DNA of 64,000 nucleotides from CBDCKN01 sp965219035 (GTDB taxonomy: Bacteria; Gemmatimonadota; Gemmatimonadetes; Longimicrobiales; Gaopeijiaceae): assembly GCA_965219035.1 (NCBI GenBank), contig CBDCMR010000003.1, forward strand, positions 1,054,001 through 1,118,000. The letters run 5' to 3'. Positions 1 to 7,824 of this stretch are shown one piece after another (the stretch's first letter is position 1; each line of letters opens with the position of its first letter). Position numbers and translations under genes: made by a program. The notes beneath the pieces are model-generated. The model searched no databases. It was not told the origin of the DNA and saw nothing but the letters and a program-made list of their open reading frames with translations.

Positions 1-2
1 AG

Positions 3-356
3 GCCCGAAATCACATGATGGCCATGAAGAAGGGCGACGAGGTCCTCTACTACCACAGCCAGCAGACGCCGCCGGGCGTGGTGGGCGTCGCCCGGGTGAT
101 CAAGGAGGCGTATCCGGACTTCACCCAGTTCGACAACAAGCACACGTACTTCGATCCGAAGTCCAGCGAGGAGAAGCCGCGCTAGTGGATGGTGGATATC
201 CGCTTCGTGAAGAAGCTGAAGTCGGAGGTCTCGCTGCATGACATCAAGGCCGTGAAGGCGCTCTCCGAAATGGTTCTCGTGAACAATTCCAGACTCTCCG
301 TCCAGCCCGTCCGAAGGAAGGAGTTCGACATGATCCTGAAAATGGGTGGAGGCTGA
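3..356 (+). pseudogene. EVE-domain protein, 5' end outside window, interrupted by in-frame TAG
   Basis: The frame enters from the left edge and reads MAMKKGDEVLYYHSQQTPPG, then VVGVARVIKEAYPDFTQFD, which is the core of the EVE (thymocyte nuclear protein 1-like) domain, a PUA-like fold thought to bind modified nucleotides. It reaches TAG at 183-185 and continues in the same frame as WMVDIRFVKKLKSEVSLHDI and SRLSVQPVRRKEFD up to TGA at 354-356, the expected C-terminal half of the domain. The family normally has Pro-Arg-Trp-aromatic-Met-Val-Asp here, so the TAG falls at the Trp codon (TGG to TAG). Family identification is firm. Whether the stop is real, a sequencing error or suppressed cannot be told from sequence. 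Confidence 0.75.
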
Positions 357-728
357 GGACGTATTACTGCTGAGGCCACGCGTGGCCATGTCCACACGCG
401 GTCTGGTCTATGCGGGGTGGGCCCCGCCACATGAGCGAATCCGATGAAGGGAGGAACGCCGATGATCGTCGATGTCAGATTTCCACTGCGCTCGTCTACC
501 CATCAACGGCGATCACATCAGCCAGAGGCGGGCTCTAGCGCCTCAGGGGGGGCCGGGCTCTAGCGCCCCCTCTCTAGACACGGAGCCCTCGCCTCGGGGC
601 CCCGGTTTTCGCGCCGTCCGCCCGAGCAGTCCGGTGCGGCCCGGGCCCGGGTCGAGTATTGTGAGTGCGCATCCGTGGTAATTGGGGTTGCTCGGCGTGA
701 GCGCCCCCCTGGTAAGGTTGGAAGCGTT
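357..728. other. intergenic region, no supported gene
   Basis: About 370 bases separate the EVE remnant from mmsA. A very short frame starts at ATG 463 after a GGGAGG-like site (MIVDVRFPLR..., about 33 codons) but resembles nothing I know. The segment holds a 13-bp direct repeat (530-567) and a GC-rich stretch. No tRNA or clear terminator is visible. The promoter for mmsA should lie here but I cannot place it. Confidence 0.5.
530..567. repeat. 13-bp perfect direct repeat, period 25
   Basis: GGGCTCTAGCGCC occurs at 530-542 and again at 555-567. It may be an operator pair or a small duplication; nothing further can be said. Confidence 0.6.
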
Positions 729-2264
729 ATGGTAGACACACTGACGGCGCCCGAGACCGGAACGGCTACCCCGGTCATCGGCCACTTCATCAACGGCAGG
801 CCGGTGGCCGACTCTGTGAACACGCAGGCTGTGTATGACCCGGCGAGGGGAGAGGTCGTCCGCCATGTGGCCCTCGCCGGCAGGCAGACGGTCGAGCAGG
901 CCATCGAGGCCGCCCACGCGGCGTTCCCGGCCTGGAGAGACACGCCCGCGGCCAAGAGGGCCCGCATCATGTTCCGCTACAAGGAGCTGCTCGAGGAGAA
1001 CGCCGGTCGTCTGGTGGCGCTCCTGAGCGAGGAGCACGGTAAGGTCCTCGAGGATGCTGCGGGCGAGCTTCAGCGCGGCATCGAGAACGTCGAGTACGCC
1101 TGCGGGGCTCCCGATCTGCTGAAGGGTGAGTACAGCAAGAACGTCGGCCCCGCCATCGACAGCTGGTCCGAGTTTCAGCCGCTGGGCGTGGTGGCTGGTA
1201 TCACGCCGTTCAACTTCCCGACGATGGTGCCCATGTGGATGTATCCCATCGCGCTGGTGTGCGGGAACACCTTCACACTGAAGCCCTCGGAGCGGGACCC
1301 GAGCGCGCCGATGCTGGCGGCCGAGCTGCTGAAGGAGGCGGGCCTGCCGGACGGCGTCTTCAACCTGGTCAACGGCGGCAAGGAAGCGGTGGACACCCTG
1401 CTGAACGATGGGCGGGTGCAGGCGGTCAGCTTCGTCGGCTCTACGCCCATTGCCGAATACGTCTACCGGACCGGCACGGCCAACGGTAAACGCGTGCAGG
1501 CCCTCGGTGGCGCTAAGAATCACGCCATCGTGATGCCCGATGCCGACATGGAGAATGCGGTCAACGCGTTGATGGGGGCCGCCTACGGCTCCTGCGGCGA
1601 GCGTTGCATGGCGATCTCGGTCGTGGTGGCAGTCGGGGAGGAGACGGGTGATGCCCTGGTCGCGGGATTGTCCGAGCGTATCGAGCGTCTGAAGGTGGGC
1701 GCCGGATGTGAGGTCGGGAACGACATGGGGCCGCTGGTCACACGTGAGCACGAAAAAAAAGTCCGGGGCTACGTCGATCTGGGTGTGGAGGAAGGCGCAG
1801 ACCTGGTCGTAGACGGTAGGGATCTTCAGGTGCCCGGTCATGAGGACGGTTTCTTCCTCGGAGCCTGCCTCTTCGACAATGTGAAGCCCGGCATGCGCAT
1901 CTACGCCGATGAGATCTTCGGGCCGGTGCTCGCCGTAGTGCGCGTCGACGGCTTACATGAGGCGATGGACCTCACCGACGCGCACGAGTTCGGCAACGGA
2001 ACCTGCATTTTCACTCGAGACGGTGAGGCGGCGCGCTACTTCAGTGATCACATCAGGGCGGGCATGGTGGGGATCAACGTCCCCCTGCCGGTGCCGGTGG
2101 CGTACCATAGCTTCGGCGGCTGGAAGCGCTCGCTCTTCGGCAATCTCTTCGCCTACGGGCCTGACGGCGTGCGCTTCTATACACGACGAAAGACCATCAC
2201 CCAGCGCTGGCCGTCGAGTGACGTTCGGGAAGGGGTGAAGTTTGCCTTCCCGAGCGATGCATGA
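729..2264 (+). CDS. mmsA: CoA-acylating methylmalonate-semialdehyde dehydrogenase
   Basis: A 511-residue aldehyde dehydrogenase superfamily protein. It has the MMSDH-type TPFNFPTMVPMWMYPIA block, the NAD-site FVGST, and the catalytic Cys in GSCGERCMA, with no Glu at the usual general-base position (GGAKNHAIVMPDAD), as in CoA-dependent MMSDH. It would convert methylmalonate or malonate semialdehyde to propionyl- or acetyl-CoA in valine, thymine and beta-alanine breakdown. ATG 729 is chosen over an upstream GTG at 675 because homologues begin close to the GHFINGRPV strand and GGAAG precedes the ATG. The next gene is a class III aminotransferase, which supplies semialdehydes. Confidence 0.93.
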   Translation: MVDTLTAPETGTATPVIGHFINGRPVADSVNTQAVYDPARGEVVRHVALAGRQTVEQAIEAAHAAFPAWRDTPAAKRARIMFRYKELLEENAGRLVALLSEEHGKVLEDAAGELQRGIENVEYACGAPDLLKGEYSKNVGPAIDSWSEFQPLGVVAGITPFNFPTMVPMWMYPIALVCGNTFTLKPSERDPSAPMLAAELLKEAGLPDGVFNLVNGGKEAVDTLLNDGRVQAVSFVGSTPIAEYVYRTGTANGKRVQALGGAKNHAIVMPDADMENAVNALMGAAYGSCGERCMAISVVVAVGEETGDALVAGLSERIERLKVGAGCEVGNDMGPLVTREHEKKVRGYVDLGVEEGADLVVDGRDLQVPGHEDGFFLGACLFDNVKPGMRIYADEIFGPVLAVVRVDGLHEAMDLTDAHEFGNGTCIFTRDGEAARYFSDHIRAGMVGINVPLPVPVAYHSFGGWKRSLFGNLFAYGPDGVRFYTRRKTITQRWPSSDVREGVKFAFPSDA

Positions 2265-2376
2265 ACGCTCAGCTAGCCTGAACGGATACGCGGCCCGTCA
2301 TCTCGCGTCATTGAGGGACGGCCCGCTTGGCACATCGGGGCTCCGCGGCCCCACGCAAGAAACACGGGAGGCAAGG

Positions 2377-3699
2377 ATGGAGACGAGCGGAGTCGAGACG
2401 CTGATGAAGAGCCAGGCCGTCATGGCGGGCCAGAACGAGTTCGTATTCCCGGCCGCAAAGCCCCTATACGACAAGCCTCTCGTCCTGGCCGAGGGCGAAG
2501 GTGTGCGGGTGCGAGACGCCGACGGTCGCGAATATCTGGACCTGTTCAGTGGCATCCTCACCACGTCCGTGGGACACTGCAACCCAAAGGTGGTCGCGCG
2601 AGTCCAGGAGCAGATGACACGCTTGGGCCACACCTCCACGCTCTACGTCACCGAGCCTCACGTGGAGGCCGCCCGCCGCCTGGCCGACATCGCGCCCGGC
2701 CAGCTGAGCCAGACGTTCTTCACCAACTCAGGAACCGAGGCCATCGAGACGGCCATCCATATGGCCTGCTTGCACACGGGTCGCACGGAGATCGTCGCCC
2801 TCCGGCAGGCGTACCACGGCCGCAGCTTCCTGGCCACCAACATCACGGCCGTGAGTGCATGGCGGCCGATGGCCACCACGTTCCCGGGCATCAAGCACAC
2901 GCTGACTCCCTACCCGTACCGCTGCCCGTTCAAGCAGCCGTGCGACGAGAGCTGCACCGAGGCGTTCGCCCACGACCTCGAGGACGTCATCCGGACGACC
3001 ACCAACGGACGTCCAGCCGCGTTCATCGCCGAGTCCGTCATGGGTGTCGGGGGCTATATCGTGCCGCCGCCCGGATACTTCGAGCGGGCCGCCGAGATCA
3101 TCCGGTCGTACGGCGGGCTCTTCATCTCGGACGAGGTTCAGTCCGGCTTCGGCCGCTCGGGCGAGCGCTGGTTCGCGATCGAGCATTCGGGCGTCGAGCC
3201 CGACATCATGGTCATGGCCAAGGGCATCGCCAACGGAATGCCCGTGGGCGCCACCATCACACGGCCGGACATTGCCGCGTCCTGGAAGGCGAAGACCATT
3301 TCCACCTTCGGGGGCAATCCGGTGTCGATGGCGGCGACCACTGCCACCCTGGAGGTCATGGTGGAGGAGGACGTGCCGCAGAGGGCCAAGGAGCGGGGCG
3401 GGCAGCTCTACGCAGGCCTCATGGAGCTTTACGCGCGTTTCCGCTGGATCGGAGATGCCCGGGGGATGGGCCTCATGCAGGCTTTGGAGCTCGTGGAGGA
3501 TCCGGACACAAAGGAGCCGTCACCGCAGAAGACGAAGGCCCTTCTGGAGGCCGCCAGGGAGGAAGGTCTCCTCATCGGGATCGGAGGCCTCCACGGCCAC
3601 GTCATCCGCATCGGGCCGTCACTCCTCATCACCGAGGACGAGATGGCGGAGGGACTGGAGCGCCTGAAGCGGGCGTGTCAGCGGGTCAAGGGCGCCTAG
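2377..3699 (+). CDS. class III PLP aminotransferase (AGXT2-like, probable beta-amino acid:pyruvate/glyoxylate type)
   Basis: 440 residues with the fold-type I class III pattern: FTNSGTEAIETAIHMA, the PLP-stacking AYHGRS, the Asp of LFISDEVQSGFGR and the Schiff-base Lys in MAKGIANGMPVG. The sequence resembles alanine-glyoxylate aminotransferase 2, which uses beta-alanine, beta-aminoisobutyrate or dimethylarginine. Position directly after mmsA fits a pathway in which this enzyme makes malonate or methylmalonate semialdehyde. The start is ATG 2377, behind a GGGAGG site; an upstream in-frame ATG at 2242 overlaps mmsA and is less likely. The stop codon TAG (3697-3699) is the first three bases of a mobile repeat. 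Confidence 0.9.
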   Translation: METSGVETLMKSQAVMAGQNEFVFPAAKPLYDKPLVLAEGEGVRVRDADGREYLDLFSGILTTSVGHCNPKVVARVQEQMTRLGHTSTLYVTEPHVEAARRLADIAPGQLSQTFFTNSGTEAIETAIHMACLHTGRTEIVALRQAYHGRSFLATNITAVSAWRPMATTFPGIKHTLTPYPYRCPFKQPCDESCTEAFAHDLEDVIRTTTNGRPAAFIAESVMGVGGYIVPPPGYFERAAEIIRSYGGLFISDEVQSGFGRSGERWFAIEHSGVEPDIMVMAKGIANGMPVGATITRPDIAASWKAKTISTFGGNPVSMAATTATLEVMVEEDVPQRAKERGGQLYAGLMELYARFRWIGDARGMGLMQALELVEDPDTKEPSPQKTKALLEAAREEGLLIGIGGLHGHVIRIGPSLLITEDEMAEGLERLKRACQRVKGA

Positions 3700-3861
3700 T
3701 GTGGTGTCCCAGAAGTGTCTCGGCCATTCGAGCACCGATGCATCCGGCCCTGCGGTGTTCCTCCTCCTCAAAATAGCGTTGCTATTCCTCGTCGTCGCGC
3801 CTTGCAGGATCCGGCGCCTCGGCACTCTCGGTGGCTCGCGAACTTCTGGGACACCACACTA
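3697..3861. repeat. MITE-like repeat A, copy A1 (165 bp)
   Basis: The ends are a perfect 20-bp inverted repeat: TAGTGTGGTGTCCCAGAAGT at the left, its complement ending at 3861. The interior holds a hairpin AATAGC-GTT-GCTATT. A near-identical inverted copy lies at 36166-36330. Bounding by CTAG suggests TA-target insertion, as in IS630/mariner-type MITEs. It carries no gene; short frames in it recur only because the repeat recurs. Confidence 0.9.
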
Positions 3862-4025
3862 GTGTCCCGTTGCCGAAGTGTCTCGGCCAGTCGAGGGCAC
3901 GCTGCATCCCTTGGCTCGGCGTTGGAACTCCTTACCGTAGCTTGGGCTACGCCGCGTCGTCCCGCCTTGATCCCAGGGCGCCCCCACCCTCTTGGTGGCC
4001 CGCGAACTTCGGCAACGGAACACTA
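3860..4025. repeat. MITE-like repeat B, copy B1 (166 bp), abutting A1
   Basis: It begins TAGTGTCCCGTTGCCGAAGT and ends with the complement, one mismatch. The first 30-50 bases (AGTGTCTCGGCCA, TCGAG, TGCATCC) and the last 25 (GGTGG..CGCGAACTTC) are shared with repeat A, so A and B are related subfamilies. It shares the CTAG junction with A1 and ends 4 bases before the TTG start of the symporter, so that gene's ribosome site lies inside the repeat. Confidence 0.88.
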
Positions 4026-4029
4026 GCCG

Positions 4030-5514
4030 TTGACCTCCACGGTCATCATCGGGGTCCTCGTTGTATACCTGCTCGTCCTGCTGGGCCTCGGCATGTGGGG
4101 GAGCAGGGCCTCGGGGAGCGTGTCCGGTTACTACGTGGCCGACAAGAAGCTTCCTTTGTGGGTCATCGCCTTCAGCTCCAACTCCACCGGTGAGAGCGCC
4201 TGGCTGCTCCTGGGGCTCACCGGGATGGGGTACGCCGTAGGCTTCCACGCTCTGTGGGTCGTTGTGGGAGAGTTCCTCGGCGTTCTAGTGGCGTGGAAGT
4301 ACGTGGCCCGCCCCTTCAAAGAGTACACCGACCGGCACGACTCCATCACGGTTCCAGACTATCTGGAATCCAGATTCCACGATGAAGGTCACGTCATTCG
4401 CGTGATCAGCATGATCATCATCGTGAGCATGGTCACCGCCTACACTGCGGCTCAGCTGACGGCCTCGGGGAAAGCCTTCGGGTCGTTCCTGAACACGAGC
4501 TACTCGATGGGGGTCTGGATCGGTGCCGCGGTGATCCTCTACTACACGACGGTGGGTGGCTTCAAGGCGGTGGCATACAGCGATCTCTTCCAGGGCGTGC
4601 TGATGTTCGTGTGCCTGGCCGTGCTCCCGGTTGTTGGGATCGCCGCCGCAGGAGGCTGGTCGTCGATGGTCGAGGGCCTTCGGGCGCAGGACCCGAGCCT
4701 CCTGGGCCCCATGGGTGCCGCCGGATTCAGTCTCAGGGGCATCATCGATGTCGCCGGGTTCGTCGCCATCGGACTCGCCTTTATGGGCTCGCCACAGCTT
4801 CTCACCCGTTTCATCGCCGCCCGGGGGCATCGCGACATCGTCCAAGGGGGCAGGATCGCCGTGTTCTGCATCCTGGTCTTCGACCTCGGGGCGGTCTTCG
4901 GGGGGATGGCGGGACGCGTGCTCTTCCCGGGGCTCGCCGACCAGGAGACGATCCTTCCGGTCATGAGCAGCTCCCTCTTCCCGGCGCTCTTCACGGGGAT
5001 CTTCCTGGTGGTGGTCCTGGCGGCCATCATGTCCACAGTGGACTCCCTCTTGATCCTTGCGTCCTCGGCGGTGGTGAGGGACATCGTCCAGCAGATCTTC
5101 CACCCCGACGTAAGCGAGCGGCAGCTCTCCCTCTACGGAAAGGGCGTCACCGTCGTCATCGGAGCCGCGGCGTTGGCGGCGGCACTGACGGAGGCCAGGG
5201 CGATCTTCTGGTTCGTGCTCTTCGCCTGGTCGGGTCTGGCCAGCGCCTTTACACCGGTGGTTCTCTGCTCGCTCTTCTGGAAGGGGACCACCCGAGCCGG
5301 GGCTATCGCAGGGATGGTCTGTGGATTCCTGGCGGCCGTGCTCTGGGTTCTGCTGCTCAAGGGGCGGTTCTTCGATCTCTACGAGATGATGCCCGGATTC
5401 GCGGTAGGGTTCGTGGTGACCATCGGCGTCAGCCTGGCCACCTCCCCGCCGCCGGGCGCTGCGGAGGAGATAGACTCCGTTCGGGAGGTGGTGAGGGCAC
5501 CGGCTTCCGCCTAG
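4030..5514 (+). CDS. sodium:solute symporter, SSS family (PutP-like)
   Basis: 494 residues and about 13 hydrophobic segments. The N-terminal GYYVADKKLPLW and NSTGESAWLLLGLTGMGY are typical of SSS (LeuT-fold) Na+-coupled transporters, followed by the conserved SPQLLTRFIAARGHRD loop and the STVDSLLILASSAVVRDI segment. It sits in the inner membrane. The substrate is not shown by sequence; the neighbours suggest a beta-amino acid or related compound rather than proline. TTG 4030 is the only plausible start, 4 bases past repeat B1, so the upstream control region has been replaced by repeat DNA. Confidence 0.88.
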   Translation: MTSTVIIGVLVVYLLVLLGLGMWGSRASGSVSGYYVADKKLPLWVIAFSSNSTGESAWLLLGLTGMGYAVGFHALWVVVGEFLGVLVAWKYVARPFKEYTDRHDSITVPDYLESRFHDEGHVIRVISMIIIVSMVTAYTAAQLTASGKAFGSFLNTSYSMGVWIGAAVILYYTTVGGFKAVAYSDLFQGVLMFVCLAVLPVVGIAAAGGWSSMVEGLRAQDPSLLGPMGAAGFSLRGIIDVAGFVAIGLAFMGSPQLLTRFIAARGHRDIVQGGRIAVFCILVFDLGAVFGGMAGRVLFPGLADQETILPVMSSSLFPALFTGIFLVVVLAAIMSTVDSLLILASSAVVRDIVQQIFHPDVSERQLSLYGKGVTVVIGAAALAAALTEARAIFWFVLFAWSGLASAFTPVVLCSLFWKGTTRAGAIAGMVCGFLAAVLWVLLLKGRFFDLYEMMPGFAVGFVVTIGVSLATSPPPGAAEEIDSVREVVRAPASA

Positions 5515-5560
5515 TGGCCTCCCTTCGGCCTGGAGCCGAGCAGGGCCGGCCGCTGAGGAC

Positions 5561-6751
5561 TCAGGCGCCCAGGACCCCCTCAGCCAACAGCTTCTCGATC
5601 TCGTCGGGTCCGTAGCCCAACTCGGCCATGACCTCGCGAGTGTGCTCCCCGGCGCGAGGGGGCACAGTGCGGGTCTGGGGCCTTTCGTCGTCCCAACGAA
5701 GCGGGATGGCCACGTCTCGGTAGTTGGGAATCTCCGGATGATCGACCCGGGAAAGCATGCCGGACGCTCCAACCTGCGGGTCTTTGGTCACGTCAGCCAT
5801 GTCCTGGATCGGAGCCGCGGGAACAGCGTGCTCTCCCAGGAGTTCCCAGAGGCCCCGGGTCGTGTGCGCTTGCGTTGCCGCGGTCAGGACGGCGGAGAGC
5901 TCGTCCCGGTTCTCCACCCTTGCCGGATTGCTGTCGTAGCGCGGATCGTCCACGAGTTCCGGGAGCTCGAGCGCCACGCACAGCCGGCCGAACAAGGCGT
6001 CGCTTCCTGCGGCGATCATCAGCTGTCCGTCCTCGGTGGGGAACGCGCCGTACGGTGCGATCATCCAGAAGCGGGACCCCATGGGCCCAGGCACCCTCCC
6101 GTCGGCCAGATAGCCCATAAGGTGATAGGAGATCCAACCGAGAGCGGTATCGAGAAGAGCCGTCGTCACGTGGCAGCCTTTCCCTGTCTCGGAGCGGCGC
6201 CGCAGGGCGGCCAGGACTCCCAGGGCGCCCCACATGCCGGTGCCGAAGTCCACCACCGAGCCACCCACACGGGCCGGCCCGGTCTCCGCGTGGCCCGTAA
6301 TCGACATGATGCCGCCGTACGCCTGCATGAGGGGGTCGTACCCGGGCAGGTCCTTGAGCGGCCCGGAAGGTCCGTACGCAGTCACGGATACATAGATAAT
6401 CTCCGGACGCCTGGCCTTCACCGCTTCGTAGTCCAGGCCGAGCTCCTCGACGACGCCGGCTCGGAGCGACTGCACGAAAACGTCGGCGCCATCGATCAGC
6501 TTCCAGAGGATCTCCCTGCCGCGGTCGCTCTTCAGGTCGAGGCGGACGCTCCGCTTGTTACGGTTCGTGGAGAGAAACAGAGGGCTCTCGCCGCCCCAGA
6601 ACGGGGGACCCCAGGCACGGGCGGCGTCTCCTTTGGGCGGCTCGATCTTCACGACCTCCGCGCCGAGGTCGCCGAGGATCTGCGTGCAATAGGGCCCCGC
6701 GAGGTTCTGCGTCAGATCCACCACCCGAAGGCCCCCGAGGTGATCCATCAT
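5561..6751 (-). CDS. CaiB/BaiF-type (family III) CoA-transferase
   Basis: About 396 residues, the usual family length. It opens with GGLRVVDLTQNLAGPYCTQI, then LGDLGAEVVKIEPP, NRNKRSVRLDLKSDRGREIL and the Asp-containing SVVDFGTGMWGALGVLAAL; the Asp is the acyl carrier in formyl-CoA transferase and relatives. It moves CoA between carboxylic acids; the substrates are unknown. ATG 6751 overlaps the stop of the upstream GIY-YIG frame by 4 bases (ATGA), which supports this start and a joint transcript. Confidence 0.88.
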   Translation of the reverse strand: MMDHLGGLRVVDLTQNLAGPYCTQILGDLGAEVVKIEPPKGDAARAWGPPFWGGESPLFLSTNRNKRSVRLDLKSDRGREILWKLIDGADVFVQSLRAGVVEELGLDYEAVKARRPEIIYVSVTAYGPSGPLKDLPGYDPLMQAYGGIMSITGHAETGPARVGGSVVDFGTGMWGALGVLAALRRRSETGKGCHVTTALLDTALGWISYHLMGYLADGRVPGPMGSRFWMIAPYGAFPTEDGQLMIAAGSDALFGRLCVALELPELVDDPRYDSNPARVENRDELSAVLTAATQAHTTRGLWELLGEHAVPAAPIQDMADVTKDPQVGASGMLSRVDHPEIPNYRDVAIPLRWDDERPQTRTVPPRAGEHTREVMAELGYGPDEIEKLLAEGVLGA

Positions 6752-7714
6752 GCTGGGGCCCTGCATTTGCCTCGGCGGGGCCGTCGTATGGCCCCTTCCT
6801 CCAGCCACCTCTGAGGCGTCACCGTCCGCTCCAACTCCCTCGGGCGAAGCTCGAACCAACGCGCCACCAAGAGGATCTCCGCCGCTTCGTGGGGCTGCAG
6901 CGCCCCGGGACCCCGCTCGACGCTCCGGTACACGTCCCCGACGGCTTTCGACACCCGGCTCCGATCCCGCTTCGACTTCGGATACGCATAGTCACGCCGA
7001 ATGCGGCCCCGGCGGATTAGATAGACACGATCGTCGCCTGCGAATCCCGGCACTCTGTAGAGAAACGTCAGGCTCTCGGGTCCGACCTTCGAGGAACCGG
7101 CGAGCCACGGCGACTTGTCTCTGATAAGCGTCTCCGGTGGTCCCGCCGCAGCACGGGGCGAGGCATGTCCCCAGCTCGGCTCTCATACAGAGCGGCGTGC
7201 GCCCGCCGCTGAACATCTCGAGCTGGTCGTCGAAGCACACCGGCGTGGACCCCGGACAGTCCCTCAAACCCACGGCCTGCGCCAGCTCTCGAACGGTGCG
7301 CCCCACCTGTCCCACGGCCGGGAATGGACCGAAGTAGAGGGATCCGTCGGCGATGACACGGGTCACGGGCAGGATACGCGGTGCGATCTCCCGCGTCAGT
7401 TTCACGAACGCGTAGATGGGCTTGCGCTTGTGCTGGACGTTGAAGCGGGGCTGCCAGCGCTGGATGAGCTTCATCTCCCGCACCAGGGCAGAGAACTCGT
7501 TCGGAATGTACTCCCAGCGGATGCGACCGGTCTCACGGATCAGATTGGCGGCCTTGTCACCTGGCGGCGCCCGGAAATAAGAGAGCAGGCGCGTCCTCAC
7601 CCGCACCGACTTTCCCACGTACAGAGGATGCCCATCGACGCCGAGCAGCTGATAGATGCCCGGTCGGTTCTCGGCGTGGGTACGTACGTGCTCTCGGAGG
7701 GCGGAGGTTGGCAC
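6748..7714 (-). pseudogene. UvrC/Cho-like GIY-YIG nuclease-domain protein, split by frameshift with probable deletion
   Basis: From GTG 7714 the frame encodes a GIY-YIG domain: RPGIYQLLG, HPLYVGKSVRVRTRLLSYF and the NEFSALVREMKLIQ catalytic Glu region. It goes on to a Cys-rich CFDDQLEMF/PLCMRAELGTCLAPCCG segment and ARRFLEGRTREP, then runs out of frame to 6992. A second frame picks up as LTFLYRVPGFAGDDRVYLIR and LQPHEAAEILLVARWFEL and ends at 6748, overlapping the CoA-transferase start. From memory, relatives have about 35 more residues between the halves, so a small deletion with frameshift near 7040-7110 is likely. The intact protein would be a UvrC-like DNA-processing factor. Confidence 0.7.
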
Positions 7715-7824
7715 GCTCTCTAGGTGTTGGAGTCACGGCACTTTCGCTTTTCCTTCGGTAAGTATAAGGGGCCCCGACCCAAAGAGCCATTGCTCCCGGT
7801 GGCGCCGCACTGCTAACGTCCGCC

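Noticed and set aside
183..185. Pyrrolysine or suppressor readthrough at the EVE-gene TAG
   Set aside because: A single TGG to TAG change at a conserved Trp is the simplest reading; no downstream recoding structure is visible.
543..1841. 432-codon minus-strand frame opposite mmsA
   Set aside because: It lies antisense to a clearly conserved dehydrogenase, has Arg/His/Pro-rich composition and no domain; a GC-frame shadow.
3715..4193. Short frames such as MSRPFEHRCIRP..., repeated at 36121-36312
   Set aside because: They recur only because the MITE-like repeat recurs; the translation differs between strands and copies of lower identity, so not genes.
4285..5772. 495-codon minus-strand frame opposite the symporter
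   Set aside because: Highly charged low-complexity translation with no family likeness, antisense to a conserved membrane protein.
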